64,000 nucleotides of DNA from the NCBI GenBank assembly GCA_026390735.1, contig JAPLFJ010000064.1, positions 43,108-107,107 on the forward strand. The letters are read 5' to 3'. Each line of letters opens with the position of its first letter. The first letter of the stretch is position 1. A model generated the notes under the pieces. That model did no database searches, was not told where the DNA came from, and saw only the letters and a program-made list of their open reading frames with translations. This document shows, piece after piece, positions 9,276 through 18,465 of this stretch. The translations under genes were made by a program, and so were the position numbers. This stretch comes from Ignavibacteriota bacterium. Lineage in GTDB: Bacteria; Bacteroidota; Ignavibacteria; Tepidaquicellales; Tepidaquicellaceae.

Positions 9276-10148
9276 ATGATAAAAATCTGGGTTGACGCCT
9301 TAAGACCGAAAACATTGCCTGCAAGTATAGTCCCTGTTCTTATAGGGACAGCTATGGCGTATTACGACGGTTCCTTTAATCCTTTATTCTTTATTCTTAC
9401 GTTGGTTTGTTCACTTTTAATACAAATCATTACTAATTTCGTTAACGAAATATATGATTTCAAAAAAGGTGCAGACGGTAAGGATAGAGTAGGACCTAGG
9501 AGAGCCGTTTCTGCAGGTTTAATTAAACCTTTAACTATGAAGGTTGTGTCAGGTACTCTTGTACTAATAACATTCCTGATTGGTTTATATTTAGTATTCA
9601 CAGGCGGCGGTATTTTTATACTTTCAATCGGAGTTCTTTCATTATTCTTTGCTTATGCTTACACAGGCGGTCCTTATCCGCTTGCTTATAAAGGCATCAG
9701 CGACATTTTCGTCTTAATATTTTTCGGTGTTATAGCAGTTACGGGTACATATTATTTACAGGTACACAGACTTATTCCTGAAGTAATAATTGCATCACTC
9801 GCTCCAGGATTTCTTTCTATGAATATTCTCGGTGTAAATAACATTCGTGATATTGACACAGACAAAATGGTTGGTAAAATCACTCTTGCAGTAAGGATGG
9901 GAGAGAAACCTGCCAAAGTAATGTATCTAATCATTAATCTTCTTGCGTTCATAGTTCCCGTGATATTATACTTCTCGCTTGAGAATAGATATTTTTTAAT
10001 GCCTCTTCTGGTATTCCCTATCTCACTGGTCATATGCATGAACCTTTTTAAAAGTTCAGGTCCAAAACTAAACAAAATCCTTGCACAGACAGGTCTTCTG
10101 CTTATACTCTACGGTATAGCAAACGCAATATCCTTCATAATAAAATAG
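9276..10148 (+). CDS. menA: 1,4-dihydroxy-2-naphthoate polyprenyltransferase-like (UbiA family)
   Basis: MenA attaches the polyprenyl chain to dihydroxynaphthoate in menaquinone synthesis, at the inner membrane. The 290-residue protein starts IKIWVDALRPKTLPASIVPV, the usual MenA opening. It has the first Asp-rich motif NFVNEIYDFKKGADGKDR followed by VGPRRAVSAG, and the second in NNIRDIDTDKMVGK. Eight or nine hydrophobic segments are visible. A TTG at 9273 immediately precedes the ATG at 9276; the ATG is the better start. The polyprenyl synthase gene is upstream, which supports the role. Other UbiA enzymes with similar motifs exist, so the exact acceptor is inferred. Confidence 0.88.
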   Translation: MIKIWVDALRPKTLPASIVPVLIGTAMAYYDGSFNPLFFILTLVCSLLIQIITNFVNEIYDFKKGADGKDRVGPRRAVSAGLIKPLTMKVVSGTLVLITFLIGLYLVFTGGGIFILSIGVLSLFFAYAYTGGPYPLAYKGISDIFVLIFFGVIAVTGTYYLQVHRLIPEVIIASLAPGFLSMNILGVNNIRDIDTDKMVGKITLAVRMGEKPAKVMYLIINLLAFIVPVILYFSLENRYFLMPLLVFPISLVICMNLFKSSGPKLNKILAQTGLLLILYGIANAISFIIK

Positions 10149-10165
10149 AATCATAATCAAATCCG

Positions 10166-11353
10166 GTGAACAAAGACAAGCAAAATATTATATTCATTTT
10201 TTCAATTTCAATTATGGCAATACTTGGAATAGTATCTGTTACACCATCGTTGCCGTATGTATCAGCTGATTTAAACATCCCAAAAGATAAAATCGGACTT
10301 ATAGTTTCTCTCTTTGCAATGCCGGGAATATTCTTTACTCCCGTTTATGGTATTCTTGCGGACAAATTCGGAAGAAAGAAAGTTCTTGTCCCGTCGCTTA
10401 TTATGTTTGGTATATTCGGTACAGCTGGATTCTTCGTCCGCGACTTTAATCTTTTACTCGTTCTGAGATTTCTTTCTGGTATGGGTGCAGCATCACTAGG
10501 AGCTTTGAACGTTACATTAATCGGAGACCTTTTTGCAACTGAGAAAAGACAGAAGATTGTCGGATATAATAACAGCGCACTGAATTTCGGAACAACAATT
10601 GTCCCTGTTATAGGCGGTATGCTCGCAATGATTCACTGGAATTATGTTTATTTGCTTCCTGTCCTTGCTGTGGCACTCGCATTGTGGATGATTTATTCGT
10701 TTGAAGAACCTGTGTCATCTTCAAAAACTACGTCAGACTATTTTAAAGGATTCCTTAGTGCGCTGAAGAATTACAGGATTTCAATGATGTATGTGATAAG
10801 CCTTCTTGTTTACGTTATACATTTCGGTGCTTTATGGACGTACATTCCGTTTCTTGTAAAGAATAAATTCATTGATTCGTCACTCATATTCGGCCTGGTC
10901 CTGGCAGGTATGTCTCTGACTGCTTCGCTTATTTCTTTGTTTTTCGGGAAGATTGCGGCAAAGCATTCACCGGAAAAATTATTTGCTGCTGCTTTCGCAC
11001 TTCTTGCTGTTGGCCTGGTATCTGTAACTTTTATGACTGAATGGTACCTGTTATTTATATCCATGGTTATTTACGGAGCAGGTTTTGGCATCATACTTCC
11101 GAATATTCAATCAACTGTTATAAAACTCGCACCTGAAAATCACAGAGGTGTTATAGTTTCTTTAAACAGGACAATATCATTACTAGGACAATTCCTGGGG
11201 CCTGTTATTTCAGGTTATATATTATTCCTTTATCCGGCTGGCGTTGTAGGAATACACTTGCTGTTCTACGTTTTTGCCGGCCTTGCGGTAATTACATTAG
11301 GAGTATCGCAATTAGCTTTTATTAAGAATGAAAAACAAATAAATGAGATTTAA
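10166..11353 (+). CDS. Major facilitator superfamily transporter
   Basis: A 395-residue inner-membrane transporter with twelve hydrophobic segments. The loop between segments 2 and 3 reads GILADKFGRKKVLVPSL, the classical MFS motif A. VLRFLSGMGAASLGALNVTL resembles drug:H+ antiporter-1 proteins such as Bcr and TetA types. The start is GTG at 10166, 17 bases after menA; no closer ATG keeps the first helix. The stop overlaps the TonB receptor start by 11 bases, so the two are co-translated. This may link inner- and outer-membrane steps for one substrate (for example a siderophore or vitamin), which is an inference from gene order only. Confidence 0.85.
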   Translation: MNKDKQNIIFIFSISIMAILGIVSVTPSLPYVSADLNIPKDKIGLIVSLFAMPGIFFTPVYGILADKFGRKKVLVPSLIMFGIFGTAGFFVRDFNLLLVLRFLSGMGAASLGALNVTLIGDLFATEKRQKIVGYNNSALNFGTTIVPVIGGMLAMIHWNYVYLLPVLAVALALWMIYSFEEPVSSSKTTSDYFKGFLSALKNYRISMMYVISLLVYVIHFGALWTYIPFLVKNKFIDSSLIFGLVLAGMSLTASLISLFFGKIAAKHSPEKLFAAAFALLAVGLVSVTFMTEWYLLFISMVIYGAGFGIILPNIQSTVIKLAPENHRGVIVSLNRTISLLGQFLGPVISGYILFLYPAGVVGIHLLFYVFAGLAVITLGVSQLAFIKNEKQINEI

Positions 11354-13793
11354 ATTACTTTTTCTATTCCTTCTTTTTTCCGGTTTGTCTTATTCACAGG
11401 GAGTACTAAACGGTCTTGTGAATGATGCGTACAGCGGAAAAGAGCTTCAAGGCATAGTGTTCGAATTAAAAAACACAAATTACAGAACAACATCTGATAA
11501 ATGGGGGAGGTTCATATTTGAAAACATACCTCAGGGAAAATATACTTTAGTCTATGTTTCCGACAAATCTCTTAATTACGAGAACTTTGAAACAAACGTC
11601 GGAGTTGAAACAGGCAAAGAGAAATTAGTTGACGTAAACCTCACTCCTAAAACTTATAAACTGGACGATATATACGTTTACGGTGTTACAAAGTCTTATG
11701 AAAAAGTTACTGAGTCTCCTGCTGCGGTTATAGTATTGTATCAGGACAAACTTAATTCCCTGTCACGCGGTAACCAGCTTGCAGGCGCACTTACGGGTTT
11801 ATCGGGAGTAGATGTTCTTAAGAACGGTTCTACGGATTACATCGTTAATGCACGTGGATTCAACGCAGGTCTGAACAGAAGAATACTTGTCTTGCAGGAC
11901 GGGCGCGATGCCGCGATGCCATTGCTCGGAGCAATCGAATGGAATTCTTTCCCTTACTCGCTCGATGAATATTCAAAAGTTGAATTTGTTAAGGGACCAT
12001 CAACCTCACTCTACGGTGCGAATGCATTTAACGGAGTATTAAACCTTACTTCATTTTCACCAAGGGAAGTTCTTGGTACAAAAATATCTTTCCTCGGCGG
12101 AGACTATAAGACGATGCGAGGCGACGTTCGAAACGCGGGGCTTATAAACGACAAGTTATCTTATAAAATAACGCTTGGTCATTCTCAGTCATTAAATTTT
12201 TCCAACCGCAGGGATTCTGTCAAGTATCTTGAATACCCGGGCTTAATAGTTGAAGCACGCCCGATTAGTGAAGCCGAAAGAAAGACATTCTCAAACTACG
12301 GAACACTAAGACTAGATTACGATTTTAAGAATAACAGTAAAATAAAAGTTGAAGGCGGATACTCAAACAACGGCAATGAAGCATTCGTTTTCGGACTCGG
12401 AAGAACTCTCGTTACAAACACAGAGCGTCCATATTTTCTTGCAGGGTTCACTTCAGATAATTTCTATTTCCATGCTCACTATATGAAGCGACAGACACTA
12501 GATACTATGTGGCTGCTTTTACCAAAGGTGGGAAACAAACTGGGTTCACCACTGCTCGACAACAGCAGTGATATTCTCCTGGATGCACAGTACAATTTTT
12601 ATGCTGACAAACACAGCAACACGCAATTAATATTCGGACTCTCACAGCAATTGCAGGACATACAGACTTACGGCACTTCAATCCCAAATGAAGTTCGTGC
12701 TAACTATACAGGTATGTACGGTCAATTATCGTATAAGATGAATGACAAGTTCAAATTTGTAGGAACACTACGTTTCGACAGAACAAACATACACGAACCG
12801 CAATTTTCTCCGCGCGGTGCTCTGGTATATTCACTTGCAAGAGACCATCAGTTCAGGTTTACTGTAAGCCGTTCGTTCCAGAGACCGAACTATTCAGAGT
12901 TGTTCAGACTTACACCCGACGCTCCTGCATTTGCAACAGCACCCGGCCCTCCAAGGCCTGCGCTCATAGGCATTAATCAGAAAGTTGCAGACTCAATCAG
13001 AGTTCTTGCCGGATGGTCTACCGCTCCTAACATACAGCTGAACATCGACGGTACAAGAGCTTTCGCTGTAGGCAATGATAAATTAAATGTTGAGAAGAAT
13101 CTCGGTTTTGAATTCGGATACAACGGAAACCTTAACAACAAGGTATTCTTCAACGTTGATGTTTATTATAACATACTCACTGATTTTGTAACTAACTTCC
13201 TTCCGGGAGTAAATAAAAATTATTCTTCGTGGTCTGCAAGCCTGCCCGATTCACTCGCAGTATGGAATAGTCTTGCTACATCAATCGTTTACAGTCAGCT
13301 GAGTCCGCGAGATAAACAGAGGTTGTCATACTTAAACGGATTGCCGTCGTTCATTGTCTCGAACTCCAACATCGGAACTGTTAATCAGTATGGGATTGAC
13401 CTGACGTTAAGTTATTATCTCAACAAAAACATATTTCTTACTGGAAATTATTCCCATTACGAATATAATATAGAGAAAAATCCCGGCGACCCGGATATAC
13501 TGCCAAACACAACACCGAACAAATTCAATCTTTCTGCCACTTACCAGATACCTGCAAAGTTTGATGCAACGTTATCATTCCAGTATTCCGATAATTTCGA
13601 CTGGCTTGCAGGTGCATACACAGGTGTAGTTCCTGAATACAAACTTGTAAACTTTAACGCAGGATATTATATACTTAAAAACCTGCAGGTAGGTGCTTAT
13701 GTTTTCAACCTGTTCAATGAACAGCATTACGAAATGTTCGGCGGTACATATCTCCCGCGAAACTTCTACATAAAAACCACATTCAACTTCTAA
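11343..13793 (+). CDS. TonB-dependent receptor with N-terminal carboxypeptidase-regulatory-like domain
   Basis: An 816-residue outer-membrane receptor. The signal peptide is RFKLLFLFLLFSGLSYSQG. Residues 20-105 form a carboxypeptidase D regulatory-like domain (GLVNDAYSGKELQGIVFEL, GRFIFENIPQGKYTLVYV). The plug domain follows, around residues 115-240 (VTESPAAVIVLYQDKL, VEFVKGPSTSLYGANAFNGV), and then a 22-strand barrel ending in KTTFNF with the terminal Phe needed for BAM insertion. No SusD partner is present, so a metal-siderophore, cobalamin or other small ligand is more likely than a glycan. Translation is coupled to the upstream MFS gene. A terminator lies 12 bases after the stop. Confidence 0.92.
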   Translation: MRFKLLFLFLLFSGLSYSQGVLNGLVNDAYSGKELQGIVFELKNTNYRTTSDKWGRFIFENIPQGKYTLVYVSDKSLNYENFETNVGVETGKEKLVDVNLTPKTYKLDDIYVYGVTKSYEKVTESPAAVIVLYQDKLNSLSRGNQLAGALTGLSGVDVLKNGSTDYIVNARGFNAGLNRRILVLQDGRDAAMPLLGAIEWNSFPYSLDEYSKVEFVKGPSTSLYGANAFNGVLNLTSFSPREVLGTKISFLGGDYKTMRGDVRNAGLINDKLSYKITLGHSQSLNFSNRRDSVKYLEYPGLIVEARPISEAERKTFSNYGTLRLDYDFKNNSKIKVEGGYSNNGNEAFVFGLGRTLVTNTERPYFLAGFTSDNFYFHAHYMKRQTLDTMWLLLPKVGNKLGSPLLDNSSDILLDAQYNFYADKHSNTQLIFGLSQQLQDIQTYGTSIPNEVRANYTGMYGQLSYKMNDKFKFVGTLRFDRTNIHEPQFSPRGALVYSLARDHQFRFTVSRSFQRPNYSELFRLTPDAPAFATAPGPPRPALIGINQKVADSIRVLAGWSTAPNIQLNIDGTRAFAVGNDKLNVEKNLGFEFGYNGNLNNKVFFNVDVYYNILTDFVTNFLPGVNKNYSSWSASLPDSLAVWNSLATSIVYSQLSPRDKQRLSYLNGLPSFIVSNSNIGTVNQYGIDLTLSYYLNKNIFLTGNYSHYEYNIEKNPGDPDILPNTTPNKFNLSATYQIPAKFDATLSFQYSDNFDWLAGAYTGVVPEYKLVNFNAGYYILKNLQVGAYVFNLFNEQHYEMFGGTYLPRNFYIKTTFNF

Positions 13794-13804
13794 GATTATT
13801 ATTC

Positions 13805-13839
13805 GGCCCGCAGATATTTTTTTGCGGGTCTTATTTTTT
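13805..13839 (+). terminator. Rho-independent terminator after TonB receptor
   Basis: An 8-bp GC-rich stem (13805-13812 with 13823-13830, one G-T pair) encloses a 10-nt loop, followed by TTATTTTTT. Confidence 0.75.
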
Positions 13840-14085
13840 AACTCCTCACCTCTATATATAATGCTATTTTGTTTCCCGTTTTTGCCGTCAAAACGTAAAA
13901 ACAATAAATTTATTTTCCCAAGTGTCAAAAACAGCCCCTTTATGAAGTTTTCTTGATTAGTCTCCTGAAATTGAGGGCTTTCTTTTCTCAAATTATCCGA
14001 AACTTTTATTATTGTTTTTTAGTTCTGAAATATATAACTTGCTAATAACAACTAATATTGGTCAGCAAATATAATCTTAAAAATA
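13840..14085. other. Non-coding spacer before the thioredoxin gene
   Basis: An AT-rich spacer between the receptor terminator and the thioredoxin lipoprotein. I see no gene, tRNA or clear repeat here. A minus-strand open frame covers part of it and runs back into the receptor gene, but it has no credible protein features. The promoter of the thioredoxin gene must lie here, although no consensus TAnnTTTG box is evident. Confidence 0.5.
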
Positions 14086-14601
14086 ATGAAAAGATATAAG
14101 AACATAATAGTGGTAGTTTCTTTGATGCTGGGTTTATCTGTACTTGCATCCTGCTCAAAGAAAGAAGAACCTAAGTCAGAGTTTAAAACAGACGTAAAAA
14201 TTCAGGGTGTAAATAATTTTAAAAATAATAATAAAACAAAAATGGAACATTTAACAGCGGCAACATTTAAATCAAAAGTATTTGATTACGAAAAGAACAA
14301 AGAATGGAAATTCGAAGGTAAGAATCCTGCAATTATAGATTTCTACGCGGACTGGTGCGGACCTTGCAAGATGGTGGCTCCTGTACTAGAGGAACTATCA
14401 AATGAATACGACGGTAAAGTCGATATATATAAAGTAGATACTGAAGTTGAACAGGAACTGGCGTCGGTCTTCGGTATCAGAAGTATTCCGTCGATTTTGT
14501 TTGTCCCTGTCTCGGGACAGCCGCAGATGTCTGCAGGCGCAATGCAGAAAGATGGATTCGTTCAGGCAATTAACGAAATATTGCTCGTTAAAGGAAATTA
14601 A
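14086..14601 (+). CDS. Lipoprotein-anchored thioredoxin
   Basis: A 171-residue protein with a lipoprotein signal (basic start KRYKN, hydrophobic stretch, LASC with Cys23 as lipid site), a Lys/Asn-rich linker, and a complete thioredoxin domain from residue 53. The active site is DFYADWCGPCKMVAPVLEEL (Cys91 and Cys94) and the cis-Pro is Pro135 in IRSIPSIL. Cytoplasmic thioredoxins of Bacteroidota begin at the equivalent of Met53 (MEHLTAATFKSKVFDYEKN), so this looks like a thioredoxin given an export signal. It probably reduces or isomerises disulfides in the periplasm. If translation also starts at the ATG at 14242, a cytoplasmic form could be made. A strong terminator follows. Confidence 0.88.
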   Translation: MKRYKNIIVVVSLMLGLSVLASCSKKEEPKSEFKTDVKIQGVNNFKNNNKTKMEHLTAATFKSKVFDYEKNKEWKFEGKNPAIIDFYADWCGPCKMVAPVLEELSNEYDGKVDIYKVDTEVEQELASVFGIRSIPSILFVPVSGQPQMSAGAMQKDGFVQAINEILLVKGN

Positions 14602-14649
14602 TTAAGATTGTTTTTCATAGATAAAAGAACATTTGTTGTGTTCTCCTTG

Positions 14650-14678
14650 AGCGGTTTCTCATTCAGAAACCGCTTTTT
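14650..14678 (+). terminator. Rho-independent terminator after thioredoxin
   Basis: A perfect 10-bp stem (14650-14659 with 14665-14674) with a 5-nt loop, then five T residues. It lies between the + strand thioredoxin gene and the end of the minus-strand glycan operon. On the minus strand no T-tract follows, so it acts mainly for the + strand. Confidence 0.88.
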
Positions 14679-14712
14679 ATATTACTGTCTTTTTCTCTTT
14701 ACCTGAAATTTT

Positions 14713-15444
14713 TTATTCTCTGAAGAATGAAGCGTCAATCTGTAATACCCTTCCTGTCTCCTTGTTTACAAACGCAGGCTGTATTCCGTGCAGTTCAAAC
14801 CCTTTTGATTCAATTCGGTTGTATAAATCCTTGAATAATGCCTGCCCTTCGTAAAGGTTTACAAGTGACATTTCCAGAAATAAACCTTTAATCTTTTCCA
14901 TCGAGTTATCACATCCGTTTAATACTTTCTCTTCGTATCCCTGTGTGTCAACTTTTACGAGAACATTTTCAGACTTTCCTGCGTATTTTGCGAATACTGT
15001 ATCAAGTTTGCATACTTTTACTTTTTCTGTTCCTATGTATTTTGATTCAGGTGCCGCACTTTCGTGTTCTTCCAGCATTCCCATTACTGAACTGCTGATT
15101 GAATTTTCTGATATATTGATTTCTATCTCTCCATCTTCATCTCCCACTGCACATTTTTCCGCCGCTTCCCATCCTTCTATGGATTTGCACTTTGAAATAA
15201 GTACTTCATAAGCAGAGGTCAGCGGCTCGAAAGAAACCATCTTCCCCCTGTATCCGAGTTTGTAAATCAATTCTCCGAACTGTCCCTTGTTGGCTCCTAT
15301 GTCGAAAATCATGTCGATTTTGTTGTACGCAATCTGCTTTACGAGTATTTCTTCGTCTGTCATCTTAACGTCAACACCGAATTTGTTCCCGATCTTCCTC
15401 AAAGCCATTTCAGACTTTATCTTATAAAGTTTTAATTTTGACAT
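14713..15444 (-). CDS. FkbM family methyltransferase
   Basis: A 243-residue SAM-dependent methyltransferase of the FkbM type. Motif I is MIFDIGANKGQFGELIYKLG, followed by VSFEPLTSAYEVL, CAVGDEDGEIEINIS, and a late VLVKVDTQGYEEKVLNG motif characteristic of FkbM. In surface-glycan clusters these enzymes O-methylate sugars. It is the last gene of a tight four-gene minus-strand operon with three glycosyltransferases and is separated from the previous gene by one base. The acceptor sugar is unknown. A second, different FkbM gene lies at 45030. Confidence 0.9.
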   Translation of the reverse strand: MSKLKLYKIKSEMALRKIGNKFGVDVKMTDEEILVKQIAYNKIDMIFDIGANKGQFGELIYKLGYRGKMVSFEPLTSAYEVLISKCKSIEGWEAAEKCAVGDEDGEIEINISENSISSSVMGMLEEHESAAPESKYIGTEKVKVCKLDTVFAKYAGKSENVLVKVDTQGYEEKVLNGCDNSMEKIKGLFLEMSLVNLYEGQALFKDLYNRIESKGFELHGIQPAFVNKETGRVLQIDASFFRE

Positions 15445-15445
15445 A

Positions 15446-16210
15446 TTATAATAATTTTCTTTTTCTGATTATGTAAACAATGAATCTAAAGGAAAGTTTA
15501 ACGTGGTTTAATAATACTCTCACACAGTTAAAATGCCGGCACAGTAAATTAAATCTTTCCTTTAATGACTCAATCGTGTTCTGTCTTGAGTATCCGCCTA
15601 TTAAAAATTTTGACAGCGACAGGTTTGTGTTTATTACTTTGGTGCTTTTCTTTAAAACCTTTATTGCCCAGTCAATATCCGCAACATACCTGTAACTTAA
15701 ATCATATTCCACACACACTGCTTTCCTCACAATCATCGACTGGTGTGATACTATCATTCCGTTAATCATTTTCTTCCAGTTCAGTTCCTTTGGAGGTACT
15801 TTAAGTGTCCTGTTGCCGTAACTCTTGCCGTCATCATCAACCATTTCTGTGTCGCCGTAATATACATCACCTTCTTTGTCTGTCTTAAAAACATTCATCA
15901 GTGTATCATCCCCGTAAGGCAGGTCACCGGAATTCATAAACCATACAAAATCACCTGTGGCTGCCCTCAGCCCCTTGTTCATCGCATCGTATATGCCGTT
16001 GTCTTTTTCTGATACTGAGTATGAAATGATATCTCTGAATTCTGCGATAATATCCAGTGTGCCGTCTGTTGAGCCTCCGTCTATTATTACGGTTTCTTTG
16101 TTAACGTAAGTCTGATTCCTGATTGCCGTTAGTGTTTTCCTGAGGTTCTCTTTGTTGTTAAAAACAATCGTTATAAAACTTACTTTCGGGTATACAGTAT
16201 TATTATCCAT
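15446..16210 (-). CDS. Family 2 glycosyltransferase (WcaA/WcaE-like)
   Basis: A 254-residue GT-A glycosyltransferase. It starts PKVSFITIVFNNKENLRKTL, then has VIIDGGSTDGTLDI, the SEKDNGIYDAMNKGLRAATG motif with the metal-binding region, and FVWFMNSGD in place of the usual DxD-like loop. The KDNGIYDAMNKG block is typical of bacterial GT2 enzymes in capsule, O-antigen or exopolysaccharide loci. The C-terminal third lacks membrane helices except a weak hydrophobic stretch near the end (FIVYII). It lies third in the four-gene operon with one-base gaps on both sides. Donor and acceptor are not deducible. Confidence 0.9.
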   Translation of the reverse strand: MDNNTVYPKVSFITIVFNNKENLRKTLTAIRNQTYVNKETVIIDGGSTDGTLDIIAEFRDIISYSVSEKDNGIYDAMNKGLRAATGDFVWFMNSGDLPYGDDTLMNVFKTDKEGDVYYGDTEMVDDDGKSYGNRTLKVPPKELNWKKMINGMIVSHQSMIVRKAVCVEYDLSYRYVADIDWAIKVLKKSTKVINTNLSLSKFLIGGYSRQNTIESLKERFNLLCRHFNCVRVLLNHVKLSFRFIVYIIRKRKLL

Positions 16211-16211
16211 A

Positions 16212-17306
16212 CTATCCCGTTACCTCTTCGTAAAATTTATATGTTTCCTCTGCACAGGTGTTCCACGAAAACATTCTTTCTCTTTCTTTTCCCGAACTTA
16301 TCATTCTTTCAACCTTTTCTTTGTTGTTCAGTATAACATTAATCTGTTCCTTTAATTCCTCTGGTGAATCAGGGTTGAAGTATAAAGCTGATTCTCCTCC
16401 AACTTCAGGCAGGGAACTGACATTCGATGCAATAATCGGGCATCCGTTGTACATCGCTTCAATCATCGGAATCCCGAATCCCTCATACTTCGAGGGATAT
16501 ACAAATGCTTTTGCGTAAAAATAAAGGTTCGCTATTGTTCTGTCTCTTGCTTCAGTCTGTGTAAAGTTGTTCAGGACATTTGCCTCCGCCATCTTTTCTG
16601 TTTCCCCTTTTGTGAATTTCCCTCCGCCACAGCATACAACCTTGTATTCGCTCCTTAATGCTTCGTTCATCTCAAATACTTTTATCAGTATCCCGAAATT
16701 CTTGTAACTCCTCCTGTCACCAACATACAAAAGATATTTGTCCTTTATTATACGCTCTTCGGTAACGTCATACTTTAATGAGTTACCGTGATAGATTACT
16801 TTTATCTTCTTGCCTTTTGTGTCGTATCTCTCAAGCAGGTCATTCTTCGTCGATTCGGAAACGCATATTATCCCGTCGGCTTTCTTAACTGCAAGTTTCT
16901 TCAGTTCTGCCGTCCTGTCAAGCGAAGAAAAGTTACTGCTCAGCCTTTCGTGTGTAAAATCGTGAACCGTAATTACTCTTTTAAAATCTTTACTTATGTT
17001 TATGTCGCCGAAATATGTCTGATGAATCAGGTTAAAGTCCTGCCTGACGGCAAACCTTTCAAATAAAGGCTTCTGAATCTTTATGGATATAAGTTTAGTC
17101 CGTGGTATGTGTCTTACTTTCGTTCCTGAAAATATATTGAAACTGTCCGCATACTTTTCCAATCCGTATTCATTTATAAATTTCCCCATGTACAGAATCA
17201 CTTCCGCTTTCAGTGCGGGCATTCTTTTTATAAGTTCATAAAAATACCTTGTTGCACCGCCGTATTTCTGTATAAGGAATATTTCGTTGTCGTATAGAAC
17301 TCTCAT
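16212..17306 (-). CDS. Family 4 glycosyltransferase (GT1-superfamily fold)
   Basis: A 364-residue GT-B glycosyltransferase. The N-terminal domain has the glycine-rich IQKYGGATRYFYELIKRM. The C-terminal donor-binding domain begins at KYLLYVGDRRSYKNFGILIK and carries the E-x7-E region in YPSKYEGFGIPMIEAMYNG, then CPIIASNVSSLPEVGGESAL. This pattern is that of retaining GT4 enzymes such as mannosyl- and rhamnosyltransferases. The start ATG overlaps the stop of the upstream gene by four bases (17303-17306), so the two are translationally coupled. Confidence 0.92.
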   Translation of the reverse strand: MRVLYDNEIFLIQKYGGATRYFYELIKRMPALKAEVILYMGKFINEYGLEKYADSFNIFSGTKVRHIPRTKLISIKIQKPLFERFAVRQDFNLIHQTYFGDINISKDFKRVITVHDFTHERLSSNFSSLDRTAELKKLAVKKADGIICVSESTKNDLLERYDTKGKKIKVIYHGNSLKYDVTEERIIKDKYLLYVGDRRSYKNFGILIKVFEMNEALRSEYKVVCCGGGKFTKGETEKMAEANVLNNFTQTEARDRTIANLYFYAKAFVYPSKYEGFGIPMIEAMYNGCPIIASNVSSLPEVGGESALYFNPDSPEELKEQINVILNNKEKVERMISSGKERERMFSWNTCAEETYKFYEEVTG

Positions 17307-18217
17307 TTTAGCAGTTTTTTAATCACTTCCGTTAATTTTTCAAATTTACTTTTTCTGATTTTATGATAGTATGTATATCGGTCAGCTTCCGCGTCAGGCT
17401 CTATGCTGTCATTGAAATCAAATTCGGTTATTCTTCCCGTACTTAACTCGGATATTTTGCTCGATGTACTTACTGTATGCGTTGCTTCTTCTCCGAATCC
17501 GATATTCTTTACAAGGTTGACATTCGGAATGATGCTTACTCCGTCATTCTTCCATACTGTCCAGACCCATTGAAAATCCCACGTGTCAAGTTTGTTGTCC
17601 CTGACAGTATCTAACAATCTTTTGTAATAATCTATTATTTCTTTATCTTTAATTATGCTTTCCGATATGCTGTAGTATTTATCGTCATTATAGCCGGCCA
17701 TATTTACGTCGTACTTTGCCCATCTGTCTTTCCATGTTGCCCATCCCCAGACGTGACAGAATCTCGAGTAGTAATAGGATTTGTTTCCTCTTTTGTTTGT
17801 ATCCTGAAAATTCACGCCCCCGATATGCATTACCCGTTTGTCATCTTTATACCTTTCAAGCATTACCTTACAGAAGTTGAAAAAGGATATGTCGGGCAGA
17901 CAGTCATCCTCAAGAATTATTCCGTACTCTGTATTCTCAAAAAACCAGTTAATTCCTTTTGTAACCCCTTCCTTGCATCCCAGGTTTATTTCACTGAAAT
18001 TGACATTTACCTCACATTCCCAGTCAACTTTCTTCAATACGCTTTTAGCCAGCTCACATTTCTCGTATTCACCGGGTTTGTTTTCTCTTGCTCCGTCAGC
18101 GGATACATAAAAGTATTTAGGCTTTATTTCACGTATCTTTTCAAAGACCTTTTCTGTTGTGTCAGGCCTGTTAAAAATCAAAAACAGTATTGGAATGTCA
18201 AATCTTTCGGATTTCAT
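17303..18217 (-). CDS. GNT-I-like family glycosyltransferase
   Basis: First gene of the minus-strand glycan operon, 304 residues. It begins IPILFLIFNRPDTTEKVFEK, has YFYVSADGARENKPGE, an INLGCKEGVTKGINWFFE segment, and GIILEDDCLPDISFFNFC, in which EDD serves as the metal-binding DxD. WGWATWKDRWAKYD follows, which is common in bacterial relatives of the eukaryotic N-acetylglucosaminyltransferase I fold. Such enzymes appear in O-antigen and glycoprotein loci. No signal peptide is visible, so it acts on the cytoplasmic face. The next gene starts four bases before its stop. Confidence 0.82.
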   Translation of the reverse strand: MKSERFDIPILFLIFNRPDTTEKVFEKIREIKPKYFYVSADGARENKPGEYEKCELAKSVLKKVDWECEVNVNFSEINLGCKEGVTKGINWFFENTEYGIILEDDCLPDISFFNFCKVMLERYKDDKRVMHIGGVNFQDTNKRGNKSYYYSRFCHVWGWATWKDRWAKYDVNMAGYNDDKYYSISESIIKDKEIIDYYKRLLDTVRDNKLDTWDFQWVWTVWKNDGVSIIPNVNLVKNIGFGEEATHTVSTSSKISELSTGRITEFDFNDSIEPDAEADRYTYYHKIRKSKFEKLTEVIKKLLK

Positions 18218-18465
18218 CAGTTCTTATCAGTATTTCGTTTTATAATTGTCTTAATTTACAAAAAACCCCTTTCGCAGAAAATCTAATTATTCGTAACACT
18301 TTATAATAAATATTGCCGTAAATATACCTGTTATTTCAGTGTATTGAGCGGAAATATGAATTATTGTAAAAAATAACTGAACTGTACCCGATTTATACTT
18401 TTTATAACGATTAAAATTGATATTTTTAACCTTAAATTAAAATTTATATTAAATTCTAATACTAT
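18218..18465. other. Divergent intergenic region
   Basis: About 250 bases between the divergently transcribed glycan operon and lemA. It is AT-rich and must hold promoters in both directions. I see no convincing TAnnTTTG box, hairpin or gene. Confidence 0.4.

Noticed and set aside
13575..13991. 138-codon frame on the minus strand at the end of the TonB receptor gene
   Set aside because: It lies half inside the receptor gene and crosses its terminator; codon use and protein features are not credible.
17753..18286. 177-codon frame opposite the GNT-I-like glycosyltransferase
   Set aside because: It is a shadow of a real gene with recognised motifs on the other strand.
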